NCBI RefSeq assembly: GCF_000613845.1 | Contig: NZ_BAJT01000015.1 | Location: forward strand, 31,879 to 95,878 | From: Asaia astilbis JCM 15831 | GTDB taxonomy: Bacteria > Pseudomonadota > Alphaproteobacteria > Acetobacterales > Acetobacteraceae | DNA: 64,000 bases | Reading direction: 5' to 3' | In this document: positions 31,157 through 39,387 of the stretch, one piece after another | Layout of the letters: each line of letters starts with the position of its first letter | How positions within the stretch are numbered: position 1 is the stretch's first letter | Notes under the pieces: generated by a model | Told to the model about the DNA's origin: nothing | The model's input: the letters and a program-made list of their open reading frames with translations, nothing else | Databases searched by the model: none | Translations under genes and position numbers: made by a program

Positions 31157-32113
31157 TCAGAGAGACGACAAGGTCGAAATCATGGCCACGTCTACGCATA
31201 GATGAGCGGCCACCACTTCGGGCGAGGACGCTGCAAGCCATTGCGGCAAGGACAGGTCATGATAGTGATCCGACCGAAAGACTTCGAGCACTCTCAGCGG
31301 TGTGTCACCGTGGTTGCGAATAAAGTAGCCTTCGGCACGAGGCACATGACCAACGCCACCCGAGCGAAGACGCCCTTCCCGCCGGGCTTTCCCAGCAGGA
31401 ACCCGCGTCACATCGCCTGCTCCATCAAGGCATAATTGCCATACAGACGTATTAAGGTGCCAGTGAAGGTCGGTGCAGCGCCCGGGATCGATTTCGATCA
31501 ACGCGGCTGAGAGCGCCTCGGGGTCGCTGAAGGCATCCGCCTCAACCACCCTGATCCTTCCCCAATCTGTCGACTCAGCTTTCTGGTCCAGCAAGGGATG
31601 GCGGAATGATCCGGTGCTTGACCGGAGATCGCTCCCTTCCAGATCGTTGCCAGCTTGAGTCGTCGGCGCAGCACGCCCGCCAACAAACATGACGACACTC
31701 GCCGTTTCTCTCGCCTCGCACTCAAGCCAGGCAGTCGACGAAACGGGTACGCTCCAGACATCTCCTGTCTTCAGCTGATCGCTGCGCCCTTCTCCATCTC
31801 TTCCCGAGCGGGTCTCGAGTTTGGCCCGGCCCGCGACAACCATCCCCCACCCGCCAGCCGCGCATCTAGAGACGCGACCTTTCACACCGAGACCGAGTTC
31901 ATGGTGCCTGACCTCGATTTCCTCTGAACCGGCAGCCTCGGCCCGCCCAGACCATGGCCAGCAAGCCCCATTGAACGCGTTAGAGGTCTTGCGCGCACGT
32001 ACCCGGGCCGACCATCCCCCTTTGCTGTCACGTCGCCTCACATAAGAGGTTGGCTCCACAACACAACCTGCCCCGAAAAGGCGCTGAAGAACGCCATGAT
32101 CAAAAGACACCAT
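31157..32113 (-). CDS. Bicupin related to oxalate decarboxylase, metal ligands lost
   Basis: Two-domain cupin of 318 residues. The C-terminal half (about residues 175-318) is collinear with bacterial oxalate decarboxylases: LHWHLNTSVWQLCLDG, GGVGHVPRAEGYFIRNHGDTPLRVLEVFRSDHY and LPQWLAASSPEVVAAHL. In those enzymes manganese is held by HxH, Glu and a later His. Here the HxH remains, but Glu is Val and the later His appears to be Tyr. The N-terminal cupin reads SRCAAGGWGMVVAG, with no HxH. It may therefore be non-catalytic, a binding or structural protein, or a decaying gene. The start ATG 32113 has AAAGGAGA seven bases upstream. No signal peptide is evident. Confidence 0.75.
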   Translation of the reverse strand: MVSFDHGVLQRLFGAGCVVEPTSYVRRRDSKGGWSARVRARKTSNAFNGACWPWSGRAEAAGSEEIEVRHHELGLGVKGRVSRCAAGGWGMVVAGRAKLETRSGRDGEGRSDQLKTGDVWSVPVSSTAWLECEARETASVVMFVGGRAAPTTQAGNDLEGSDLRSSTGSFRHPLLDQKAESTDWGRIRVVEADAFSDPEALSAALIEIDPGRCTDLHWHLNTSVWQLCLDGAGDVTRVPAGKARREGRLRSGGVGHVPRAEGYFIRNHGDTPLRVLEVFRSDHYHDLSLPQWLAASSPEVVAAHLCVDVAMISTLSSL

Positions 32114-32543
32114 TTTCGGTCTCCTTTTCAAAAACAGGGGCTATCCTGAAGGTTCGCGATATCCAGCCTAACGCCAGGAAGCTCTTCAAAAGGCCAATCT
32201 CACGAACTCGTGAATAATCTTCTTCCAGAAGATCAAATGCAGATTAAATCTGACGCCTCGAGCTTCGAAATAAAAAGGAAGCTTTCGTGAAGAAGAGACG
32301 AATTTGCGATGACCGCGTCGTCGCTGCACGGAGCACGAGCCGCCGCATGATCGATCATCGGCACATTTACATCGACCCATCTGTCATAGATAAGCGAAAG
32401 GCTCGACACACCCTTAAACTATAAACAACGTCGATTTACCCGAAAGCCGATTTAGATATTTCGATCAGAGCCCCGCTTGCAGGAACACCGGTTTCAAAAC
32501 CCACACTCGTTCCTAATCGGGAAATAAAACTGAGCTTATTCTG

Positions 32544-32774
32544 CTATGGTTTCAGTTTCTCAGCGGCGCGTCTCCCGGACATAAAGGCTTGATTGGACCA
32601 GAGATAATCCCATTCGCCAAAACGCCCTGCCAGCATTATCCCCTCGCTCTCGACCCACCGACGGACGAGATCGCGGCGACACTCCATATCCCGGTCAAAG
32701 ACGACATTCCCAAAAGGAAAGTATTTATAGTGAGAAAAGACCACATCGTGGCGCGTTGCGATCTTCATCCTCAT
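32544..32774 (-). pseudogene. C-terminal remnant of a FAD-dependent amine-oxidase-like protein
   Basis: The 76-codon frame contains HYKYFPFGNVVFDRDM, then ESEGIMLAGRFGEWDYLWSN and QAFMSGRRAAEKL. The GRFGEWxYLWSxQAFxSGxxAA pattern resembles the FAD-binding C-terminus of amine-oxidase or mutase-like flavoproteins found near polysaccharide genes. Only the last part is present: a stop lies just upstream in the same frame (TGA at about 32799) and no N-terminal FAD-binding GxGxxG domain is found nearby. I infer a truncated relic, not an active small protein. The family assignment rests on motif memory and is tentative. Confidence 0.5.
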
Positions 32775-33160
32775 GAGAGCTTCAGCATCTAGAGTTCAGT
32801 ATTTTGTTGTATAACGTAGCAGCCAACGCTCGACGATTTTCTCTCCATACTGATGAACAAGCTAGTCCCGATAATTGCCGACCCGATCAATCGCAGGAAG
32901 ATTGGCTAGATGATCCGAGAAATCGCTGATAATCTCCAAAACTGCGGCATGTTGTTATTCGGCTTCAGTGCATTTTTACCAGTTTAACGTTCTCTCGACA
33001 CGAATATCGTTAAACTATATACTTTTCTGAGCGATTTATAACGACCTTACGCATCGCGTCGATTTTCTTTGCTCAAGCACCGTTTTAATCCAGATAAGAA
33101 TGTCTGGTTCATCTCCGAGAGACGTCAGTCCTATCCGGACACTGCCAGTTTGGAAACAGG

Positions 33161-33192
33161 CGAGCAGTTCCTGCATTCGCAGGAACTGCTCG
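33161..33192. repeat. Perfect inverted repeat, 14-bp arms and 4-base loop
   Basis: The left arm CGAGCAGTTCCTGC and its exact reverse complement are separated by ATTC. No T-tract follows on either strand, so it is not a standard intrinsic terminator. It lies about 180 bp upstream of the Hint-protein gene in the decayed stretch. It could be a relic of a mobile element end or a stable RNA hairpin. Confidence 0.6.
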
Positions 33193-33368
33193 TGAAACCA
33201 TCACCGATTAAGCCACAGAAGCTTGCCCTCGAAGGACGTGTGATACGGAAAACTGTCTTATGTTTGTAATTTGACAACGTTAATAATTCGTATCTATTTG
33301 TCCCGTCTGATGCGGAATCAGAACGATCGTCCGTGCGTGCCGGTCATGATGCTTTAAAGGGATCTCTG

Positions 33369-35090
33369 ATGACGACTTTCCTCTGGACGGGTGCAAGTAA
33401 CACCAACTGGAACAACAGCAGTAATTGGAATGTGGTGGATGGCACCACCGTCACGTCACGCACAGGTATTCCAGGTTCTGCCGATACGGTTCTCATCATG
33501 AGCGGCAATACCTTGCGGCAAGCAGGGTACACCTTCAATGGCGACACAAACGCTATAAATAATGCCGTTAAAAATATGACACCGACCCTTAACGGCATTA
33601 CGTCTATAACGGTCGCCAATGTCACGCTTGGTGGCAATGGTGGGCCAGCGACACTTATAACAGGAAGCACGCCTTTCACGGTCACGGATACACTGCAGGA
33701 CCCTCTGACCGCAGGATTATCGAACTCCCAAGGGGGATCATATAGCCTCCAGGGCACAAATATCTACATCGGTCACCTGAACTGGGGGACTGGTGGCAGT
33801 GTGTCTTACGGCACGAACGGCTCACCTGCTGCCGTTACAGTCGATTGGATGAGAGGCGCAGGTCAGAACGCGAACGGCAACTATTCAACGATTACGGTTA
33901 CCAAGGGCTATGACGTCGACAGTAGCGGCGCACCTCTTTTTCGAAACGGTCAGAACGGCAATAACAACTGGAACTTTGCTTACGCTCAAAGTGCTACACC
34001 AAGCTCCTCCGGCAACTGCTTCTTGCCTGGAAGTCTGATCCTCACCCCACGTGGCAATGTTCCTGTTGAAGACATTCGCCGCACGGACAGCGTCATCGTC
34101 CGGATTGGTGACCGATCGGTCGCACGCGAGGTTGTCTGGACAGGCAAGGCACGCGTTATTGTCGACACGTCCCGTCCGGTAGACAGAGCGGGTTATCCGG
34201 TCCGGATCATCCGTGACGCCTTCGCTGACGGCCGTCCTGCGCAAGACCTTCTGGTCACCTCGGAGCACTGCATGCTTCTGGACGGCAGGTTCGTCCCCGC
34301 CCGAATGCTCGTTAATGGTGCCTCGATCTTCTACGACACCTCCATCACGTCCTACGACCATTATCATATCGAGACGGAAGAACACTCGATCATAACGGCC
34401 AATGATGTGCTTACCGAGAGCTACCTCGACACGGGCAATCGTCGCTCCTTCCGCCAGGGCGGAACAGTTGTCCAGTTCGGCAGCCGGGCGTTGACCTGGG
34501 AGAACGACGCGGCAGCACCACTCGATGTCAGCCGCACCTTCGTCGAGCCGCATTTTCGAAAACTCGAACACAGAGCCGCGACCACGCTCGGACTGAGCAG
34601 CCAAAAGCTGCCCTGCGGGACAACGACAGAGCCTGATCTGCACCTTTTGACAGACGCTGGCCACATCATCCGCCCGACCCGCATCAAGGGAAACAAGGCA
34701 ATGTTCATGCTGCCACACTCGGTCGACAGCATTCGCATTCTCTCTCGCACGAGCCGGCCCTGTGAGGCGATCGGAGCGTTCATCGATGATCGCCGCGACC
34801 TCGGCGTTCTGATCGGGCAGATATCCCTTTTTGACTCGGTTAAATCCGAAACGATCGATCACCATCTGACCTCCAGAACGCTGATCGGCTGGGAAGCAGC
34901 CCATAATGCTCACGCACGCTGGACGACCGGGAATGCCGAACTCCCGCTGGGTAAAAGGACACCCAACAGCATCGGCATGCTCGCACTCGAGATCCTCTCG
35001 GCAGGCCCGTATGTCGTAGCCCAGACAGACCAGTCTGCGATGGAAATTACCCAGAGCGTCCTGATCGAAACTCAAGGCTTATTTGCTTGA
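33369..35090 (+). CDS. Hint-domain (hedgehog/intein-like) surface protein
   Basis: Protein of 573 residues. The first about 210 residues are Gly/Asn/Thr-rich with WTG and NWNNSSNW motifs, like the repeat-type passenger of extracellular proteins. A Hint_2-type domain begins at Cys217 (CFLPGSLILTPRGNVPVEDI). Its block with TSEHCMLLDGRFVPARMLVNG and the DHYHIETEEHSIITANDVLTESYLD segment follow, typical of Hint proteins that are abundant in Acetobacteraceae. In the wider family the domain cleaves the chain at its N-terminal Cys. A further region of about 170 residues follows and was not recognised. ATG 33369 has AAAGGGA upstream. There is no classical signal peptide, so export would need another route. 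Confidence 0.8.
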   Translation: MTTFLWTGASNTNWNNSSNWNVVDGTTVTSRTGIPGSADTVLIMSGNTLRQAGYTFNGDTNAINNAVKNMTPTLNGITSITVANVTLGGNGGPATLITGSTPFTVTDTLQDPLTAGLSNSQGGSYSLQGTNIYIGHLNWGTGGSVSYGTNGSPAAVTVDWMRGAGQNANGNYSTITVTKGYDVDSSGAPLFRNGQNGNNNWNFAYAQSATPSSSGNCFLPGSLILTPRGNVPVEDIRRTDSVIVRIGDRSVAREVVWTGKARVIVDTSRPVDRAGYPVRIIRDAFADGRPAQDLLVTSEHCMLLDGRFVPARMLVNGASIFYDTSITSYDHYHIETEEHSIITANDVLTESYLDTGNRRSFRQGGTVVQFGSRALTWENDAAAPLDVSRTFVEPHFRKLEHRAATTLGLSSQKLPCGTTTEPDLHLLTDAGHIIRPTRIKGNKAMFMLPHSVDSIRILSRTSRPCEAIGAFIDDRRDLGVLIGQISLFDSVKSETIDHHLTSRTLIGWEAAHNAHARWTTGNAELPLGKRTPNSIGMLALEILSAGPYVVAQTDQSAMEITQSVLIETQGLFA

Positions 35091-35104
35091 AAGACCTCTG
35101 ACGT

Positions 35105-35140
35105 CACAAGGGCGACGACAGGTACTGCTTTGCCCTTGTG
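35105..35140 (+). terminator. Hairpin after the Hint-protein gene, possible terminator
   Basis: CACAAGGGC and GCCCTTGTG form a 9-bp stem with an 18-base loop, starting 14 bases after the stop codon. AATTACTTTGG follows, so the T-tract is weak. Confidence 0.45.
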
Positions 35141-35149
35141 AATTACTTT

Positions 35150-35184
35150 GGCCGCTACCCAATCGAGAGCGTATGGTAGCGGCC
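35150..35184. repeat. Perfect 10-bp inverted repeat upstream of the Hyf-like operon
   Basis: GGCCGCTACC and GGTAGCGGCC flank a 15-base loop. Together with the hairpin at 35105 it makes a tandem pair of stems between the Hint gene and the Hyf-like cluster. It may be a second terminator without a T-tract, or part of the leader of the downstream operon. Confidence 0.4.
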
Positions 35185-35340
35185 ACCCCCGATCCCACTT
35201 TGCATCATGGACGCTCTGTGTAGCTCGGCCGTGATTTTCCACCTTCTCTCACCAAAAACAGACGCCATCTGACACCCCATGCCGGAAGGAATTGGGTCGC
35301 CTGAGAAACTGAGGTAAGAAATCTCTGACCCGCTCTCGCC

Positions 35341-36808
35341 ATGTCAGGATCCCTCCCTGCTTTCTGCACTCTGCCTTATCCTTCTGCTGACCTGCTTCGC
35401 ACTCCGCCTTGCGACGGGTTTTCTACAGGTTCCCGCACTGCCGTTAGCCCGAATAGCACTTCTCGGTGCACAGGGAGCTGCTGGATGCTGGGGGGCGCTG
35501 AGCACTCATGTCGCAATTCTCGGTCCGTTTACGCTCGATCCTCTTAACGCCTGCTGGATCGTCCTCTGGACGCTGACCCTGATCGCCTCCCAAACCGCCC
35601 GCTTTCCTCTCGCGGAAACCCTGGGGGGGCTGGGCCTGCTCTGCCATAACGACGTTCTAGCTCTGTTTTGCTTCCTGACCTGCATAACCGTGCTCAACGC
35701 TCAAGACCGCGGGTATGAGACGAAATCCTCACTTCCGGCCTGGCGGCTCGGCCTTCTGGCACCTGCCGGCTGCGCTCTGGCCATTCTGCCCGCCATCCCC
35801 GATCTGATTTTTCTGGCTCCGGCTGCGGGACTGGCAACGCTGCCCGCCTTCGCGGAAATGCCACTTTTTTCCTACGCACTTTTCGTGCCGCCCCTTCTCG
35901 ATAACCAGGGCTTCGTCTGGCCGGTCATCCTGATCCTTCTCGGGAGCGGGCTCTGTCTTTTCTCTCGCACCGACAAGGGCCTTACCCATTGGCCACTCCT
36001 GCTTTTAGGCCTCACCCTGAGCGCACGGGCGGGAGGCCTTGCTGATAGCGCGCTTGCAGGGAGCGAAGCGCTGATTCTGGCGCTTGCCCTTGCAGGACGA
36101 GACAGCAGAGCCATCCTCTTTCGGACCCCGCTCCCTCCACTCGCCGGTTTTTTGCCTTTCTGGCTCGGATTACATGTTGTCAACGGACTGAGCGGACTCT
36201 CTCCGGTCTGGACAGCCGCAAGCATGATCCTGAGCCTCCTGATCGGTGTTTTGATGGTCCGTGCATGGCTTTGCGCATGGTCTCATGTGAGCCAGGCACT
36301 GACGCTCACAGATCGAGGGCTCATTCCTGCGCTCACCCTTGGCCTTTGTCTGTCGATCTGCCCTGGGCTGTTGCTCGGCCTGCTGCATGTGACAGCGCTC
36401 GACCTTGCCGGGGCTGGCCCCGAAATCTGGCGGGCCTGGCCGATCTGGTCCGTGGCCGGGGGGGATGGCGCCTTCTGGTATCCGGCGCTTGTCTTTCTCG
36501 TGCCCGCATTGATCGCTCCCGCCATCATGAGCCAACGCGCAACAGCTCTGAAGCCCCTCCCTTCATGGCCGTCGCCGTCGTCTGAGCTCAAACCGCGTCT
36601 CCCGTGGGGAGTAAAGCGCCTGCTTGCAAAAGGTCGATGCACAGGTCTTTCGCTACGCCAGAGACTCATTCGTTTCATGAAGGAGCCGACGGATGGCCTG
36701 TCGGGCTCGCTGCCCAGCAAGACCCCTATCGCTCTGGCGCGACAGACGCTCTCGCTCTGGCTCGTTCTGCTGGCCGCAGCTCTTGCCTGGCTCGGCTGGT
36801 CGACATGA
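35341..36808 (+). CDS. HyfB/NuoL-like antiporter subunit, short and divergent (start uncertain)
   Basis: Highly hydrophobic protein of about 480 residues, first of five coupled genes. Position and outline match the HyfB/NuoL-type antiporter-like subunit (usually over 600 residues). The segment LGLLCHNDVLALFCFLTCITVLNAQDRG sits where such proteins carry the functional TM5 Glu, and RTPLPPLAGFLPFWLGLHVVNGLSGLSPVWTAASMI corresponds to the usual Lys/HTWLP/GP(T/S)PVSALIHAATM region. Here the Glu, Lys and HTWLP features appear lost. The frame opens after a TAA at 35315. The only ATG (35341) is in another frame and would require one extra base at about 35350-35357, so the start is unresolved. It ends overlapping the next gene (ATGA). 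Assignment by context: moderate. Confidence 0.6.
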
Positions 36809-37713
36809 TCGTCTCCGTTCTCCTCGCCGCGCTTGTAACCCTGGGCCAGTGTCTCTTTCTGATGCTGATGGCTCCCCTTCTGACTGATATCGAGCACGGG
36901 ATCGAAGGTCTGATCGGTGGTCGAACAGGCGTGTTTCCCGGGTGGCGCTGGCGTCAGATCGCCTCAGGCTGGAAGCGACAGGGCGCCATACCTGCCGCGT
37001 CCTGGCTCTGTGTCTGTCCAGTGCTCCTTGCTGCGACAGGCATTCCTCTGGCCAGCACTGGCACCATGTTCGGCTTTTTGTCAGAACCTCTTGCCTGCGG
37101 CATTTTGCTCATCGTCTCCTGCGTTCCCGTCTGGATACAGGCCCGGCAGGCTGCACCGACCCGCATGATCGCACGTCGCCTGCACACTGCGCTGTCAGAG
37201 CTGAGCCACGATCTTCTGTTCATCCTGCCGCTCCTTGCTCTCACCGGAACACTCATCACGGTCGGTCTCCCCGGAGCGGGCACCCTGATCGGATTATTGC
37301 AGCAGCGCTTGGTGCAGCCCGCCCCCGCCCTGCTGGGTGGGCTGGTCTTTCTGGCCTTGGCTCTTCTGCTTGTCCTGAACCGGCATTTTCTTTCATCCTC
37401 GCTTCATGACGACCTCATTGCCGCAACGGAAGGGCGTCATCGCGCCCTGCTCCGCTACCGCCACGACCTGTCTGCCAGCTGCTGGTATCTGCTGATTGCC
37501 GATCTGGTCTGGCCCGACCTGATCGCCGTCGGTCCGACAGGTCTGGGTCACCTTGCCCTGCTCTGGTGCGTGGTTGCTCCCGCCAAACTTGCGCTTGTGG
37601 TCGTCCTGGGCGTCGGTTGGCGCATAGCGCGTCCCCTTCCCTCCGCACGTCTCGCTTTCGTCCTGACCGGCGCAGCCATATTGCTTGTTCTTGCCGGAAG
37701 GCTGACACCTTGA
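36805..37713 (+). CDS. HyfC/HycD/NuoH-like membrane subunit
   Basis: Membrane protein of 302 residues, the same length as HycD/HyfC (about 307-315). The first helix ends in MAPLLTDIEHGIEGLIGGRTGVFPGWRWRQIASGWKRQGAIP. This mirrors the amphipathic loop of HycD and NuoH, where APL..G...R.QGRRGP...Y.D..KL..K is usual. The segment DLIAATEGRHRALLRYRHDLSASCWYLLIADLVWP corresponds to the conserved E-x-x-GR..ALLEW loop of HycD. The second Glu there appears to be Arg. Eight hydrophobic segments can be counted. It starts inside the previous gene (ATGA) and its stop overlaps the TTG start of the next. Confidence 0.7.
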   Translation: MIVSVLLAALVTLGQCLFLMLMAPLLTDIEHGIEGLIGGRTGVFPGWRWRQIASGWKRQGAIPAASWLCVCPVLLAATGIPLASTGTMFGFLSEPLACGILLIVSCVPVWIQARQAAPTRMIARRLHTALSELSHDLLFILPLLALTGTLITVGLPGAGTLIGLLQQRLVQPAPALLGGLVFLALALLLVLNRHFLSSSLHDDLIAATEGRHRALLRYRHDLSASCWYLLIADLVWPDLIAVGPTGLGHLALLWCVVAPAKLALVVVLGVGWRIARPLPSARLAFVLTGAAILLVLAGRLTP

Positions 37714-38264
37714 CCGTTTTGCTCGGCCTCACCCTGCTGATCGCCCTGGCCGCCATCGGTCGCGACGGGCGTATCCTGCCTTTCCACGGCACCTGTGCAG
37801 CGGCTTGCGTCTCCGGTATCGGCCATGGCGCCCCAGCTTTGGCTGCCCTCGTTCTTCTGCCCGTTCTCAATGGCGCGGGATGGACGGTTTTACGTGCGCA
37901 TGTCGCGTGGCGCTCAGGCGATCTGCGCGAAAGACGAAGCACTCAACAGGCTTCAGGCGTTGCCGTATGTGCCGCCATCGCTCTTGTGCTTTTAACGGCT
38001 CTGGCCGCGACACCGGGCCTGCCAGTGCTGATCTGTATCGGTATCGTCCTGTCCGGGCTTTGTGCCGCAGCACTCCCTGTCCCGCTCCTGCAACTTGTCG
38101 GTCTTCTCTGCACTCTCAACGGCCTCCTTCTGCTCGGAGGGCACATTCAGAGCTGGCCTCTCGTTCTGGGCACGGCGCTGGTATGGGCCGGCCTTCTCGC
38201 TCTAGGCGCATGGCTCATGCCTCGCCTGGCGTGGCTCAAGACAGAAGGGCCGGGCAATGACTGA
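37710..38264 (+). CDS. HyfE-like membrane subunit (TTG start)
   Basis: Membrane protein of 184 residues (HyfE 216) with six predicted hydrophobic segments. The motif LQLVGLLCTLNGLLLLGGHIQSWPLVLGTALVWAGLL resembles the RQIxGYxxxENGxxLxxL segment of HyfE/NuoK-type subunits, but the acidic residue is absent. The start is read as TTG at 37710, which overlaps the TGA stop of the preceding gene (TTGA) and directly opens the first helix. No ATG is available in this frame before it. The end overlaps the next ATG by eight bases. The call depends on the operon order. Confidence 0.6.
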   Translation: MTVLLGLTLLIALAAIGRDGRILPFHGTCAAACVSGIGHGAPALAALVLLPVLNGAGWTVLRAHVAWRSGDLRERRSTQQASGVAVCAAIALVLLTALAATPGLPVLICIGIVLSGLCAAALPVPLLQLVGLLCTLNGLLLLGGHIQSWPLVLGTALVWAGLLALGAWLMPRLAWLKTEGPGND

Positions 38265-39387
38265 GTCACTGCATCAACTTGCGCGCTTTCTTATTCCGAT
38301 CTGGCCTTTTCTTGCTGCCTGTCTGCTGGCCCTGCTTCCGGAAAAGCGTGCCGCTGCCTCGGCGCGCATCTTCGCCCTTTCGGGCATTCTGCTGACACTC
38401 CTGCTGATCCCTTTCCTATCAGGGCAAGATCTTCTCGCCCGCTGGAGCTGTCTTCTCGCTGGATGCGTTCCTTTTCTCGCCTGGCGAGAGCGCGAAAAAC
38501 GCCTCACACTGAGCCTGAATTTCCTGGCAACCTCGACGATCATGCTCGCGCTCTGTGTGCATGCGGTGCTGACGGTCGCCTGTCTCACCGCATGCTGTGC
38601 ATTGCTGCTTGCGCTTCATGAAACATTGGCCACGACGAGAGCCAGACAGGCATGGGAATCGATGCGCCTGCGTCTTGCAGGCATCGTGCTGACCCTGCTC
38701 GGCGCGAGCCTGACCGGGCTCGCCTCCGATTTGCATACCCGTCGCCTCGGCGATCTTTTTCTTGCTATCGGGCTTTGTCTTCTCGCGGGCATTGGCAAAG
38801 CAGCGACTACGCAGGAGGCCACCCCGGATCAGGACCGGGGGACTGCCCTCCTCGAAGCACTCCTGTGCCTGAGCGCCGTCGCTCTCATGCTGCGTCTGCC
38901 AGAGCGCGACATTACCCATATCACGCTCGTGGTGGCCGGTCTGGCCGGACTCTGGCTGTGCGTCCTGACGCGTCAGGACGGCCCACGGCCCCTCGTGGCA
39001 CTGGCGATTGTCGCGGCGGCCCTTCCCCATGGGCTTTTTTCCGCACTCCTCTATCTCAGCTTCAGTGTGGCTGTGGCAGCAAGCCCTTCTTTGCAGGGCC
39101 CCTCCCGACGCTGGGTGTTATGCGGTCTGCCCCCCTGGCCCAGCTTTGCCGCCAGTTGTGGGGTGGTTGCGGGGCTGTTCTCCATCGGCCTTCTGCCGGT
39201 GACCCTGTGTCTTGTCGCTCTTGGCGCTATGGCCAGCCGTGCCGATCTTCGCTGGATCGTACCCGGATTGTGGCGCGACAGGATCGTGCTCCTTGCGCTC
39301 CTTGCGCTTGGACTTGCCTCTCCTTTTTTCATGCAGAGCGCCTTTCAGGGTACAGCGGGATGGTCCTTGAACTGGAGAGCCCCATGA
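38257..39387 (+). CDS. HyfF/NuoN-like antiporter subunit, short
   Basis: Membrane protein of 376 residues, about 150 shorter than HyfF (526). It has many hydrophobic segments and few buried charges. Family-like pieces include LFLAIGLCLLAGIGKAATTQEATP and VALAIVAAALPHGLFSALLYLSFSVAVAAS, placed as in antiporter-like subunits (K in the first, H in the second). The typical FxxxELxSLxxYxL segment is replaced by LLLALHETLATTRARQAWE. It overlaps both neighbours by a few bases (the next start is ATGA). Identification rests on topology and context. Confidence 0.55.
   Translation: MTESLHQLARFLIPIWPFLAACLLALLPEKRAAASARIFALSGILLTLLLIPFLSGQDLLARWSCLLAGCVPFLAWREREKRLTLSLNFLATSTIMLALCVHAVLTVACLTACCALLLALHETLATTRARQAWESMRLRLAGIVLTLLGASLTGLASDLHTRRLGDLFLAIGLCLLAGIGKAATTQEATPDQDRGTALLEALLCLSAVALMLRLPERDITHITLVVAGLAGLWLCVLTRQDGPRPLVALAIVAAALPHGLFSALLYLSFSVAVAASPSLQGPSRRWVLCGLPPWPSFAASCGVVAGLFSIGLLPVTLCLVALGAMASRADLRWIVPGLWRDRIVLLALLALGLASPFFMQSAFQGTAGWSLNWRAP

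Larger units (their letters stand above)
32114..33368. other. Gene-poor, AT-richer stretch with decayed sequence
   Basis: About 1.25 kb between the bicupin and the Hint protein without an intact gene. It is visibly richer in A and T than the flanks, with stops in most frames. It contains one recognisable protein remnant (32544-32774) and one perfect hairpin (33161-33192). A 66-codon open frame at 33069-33269 has no family resemblance and spans the hairpin. The region probably records an old insertion or gene loss. Confidence 0.5.

Noticed and set aside
33069..33269. 66-codon plus-strand frame in the gene-poor gap
   Set aside because: It spans the perfect hairpin at 33161-33192, lacks a ribosome site and has no family-like sequence.
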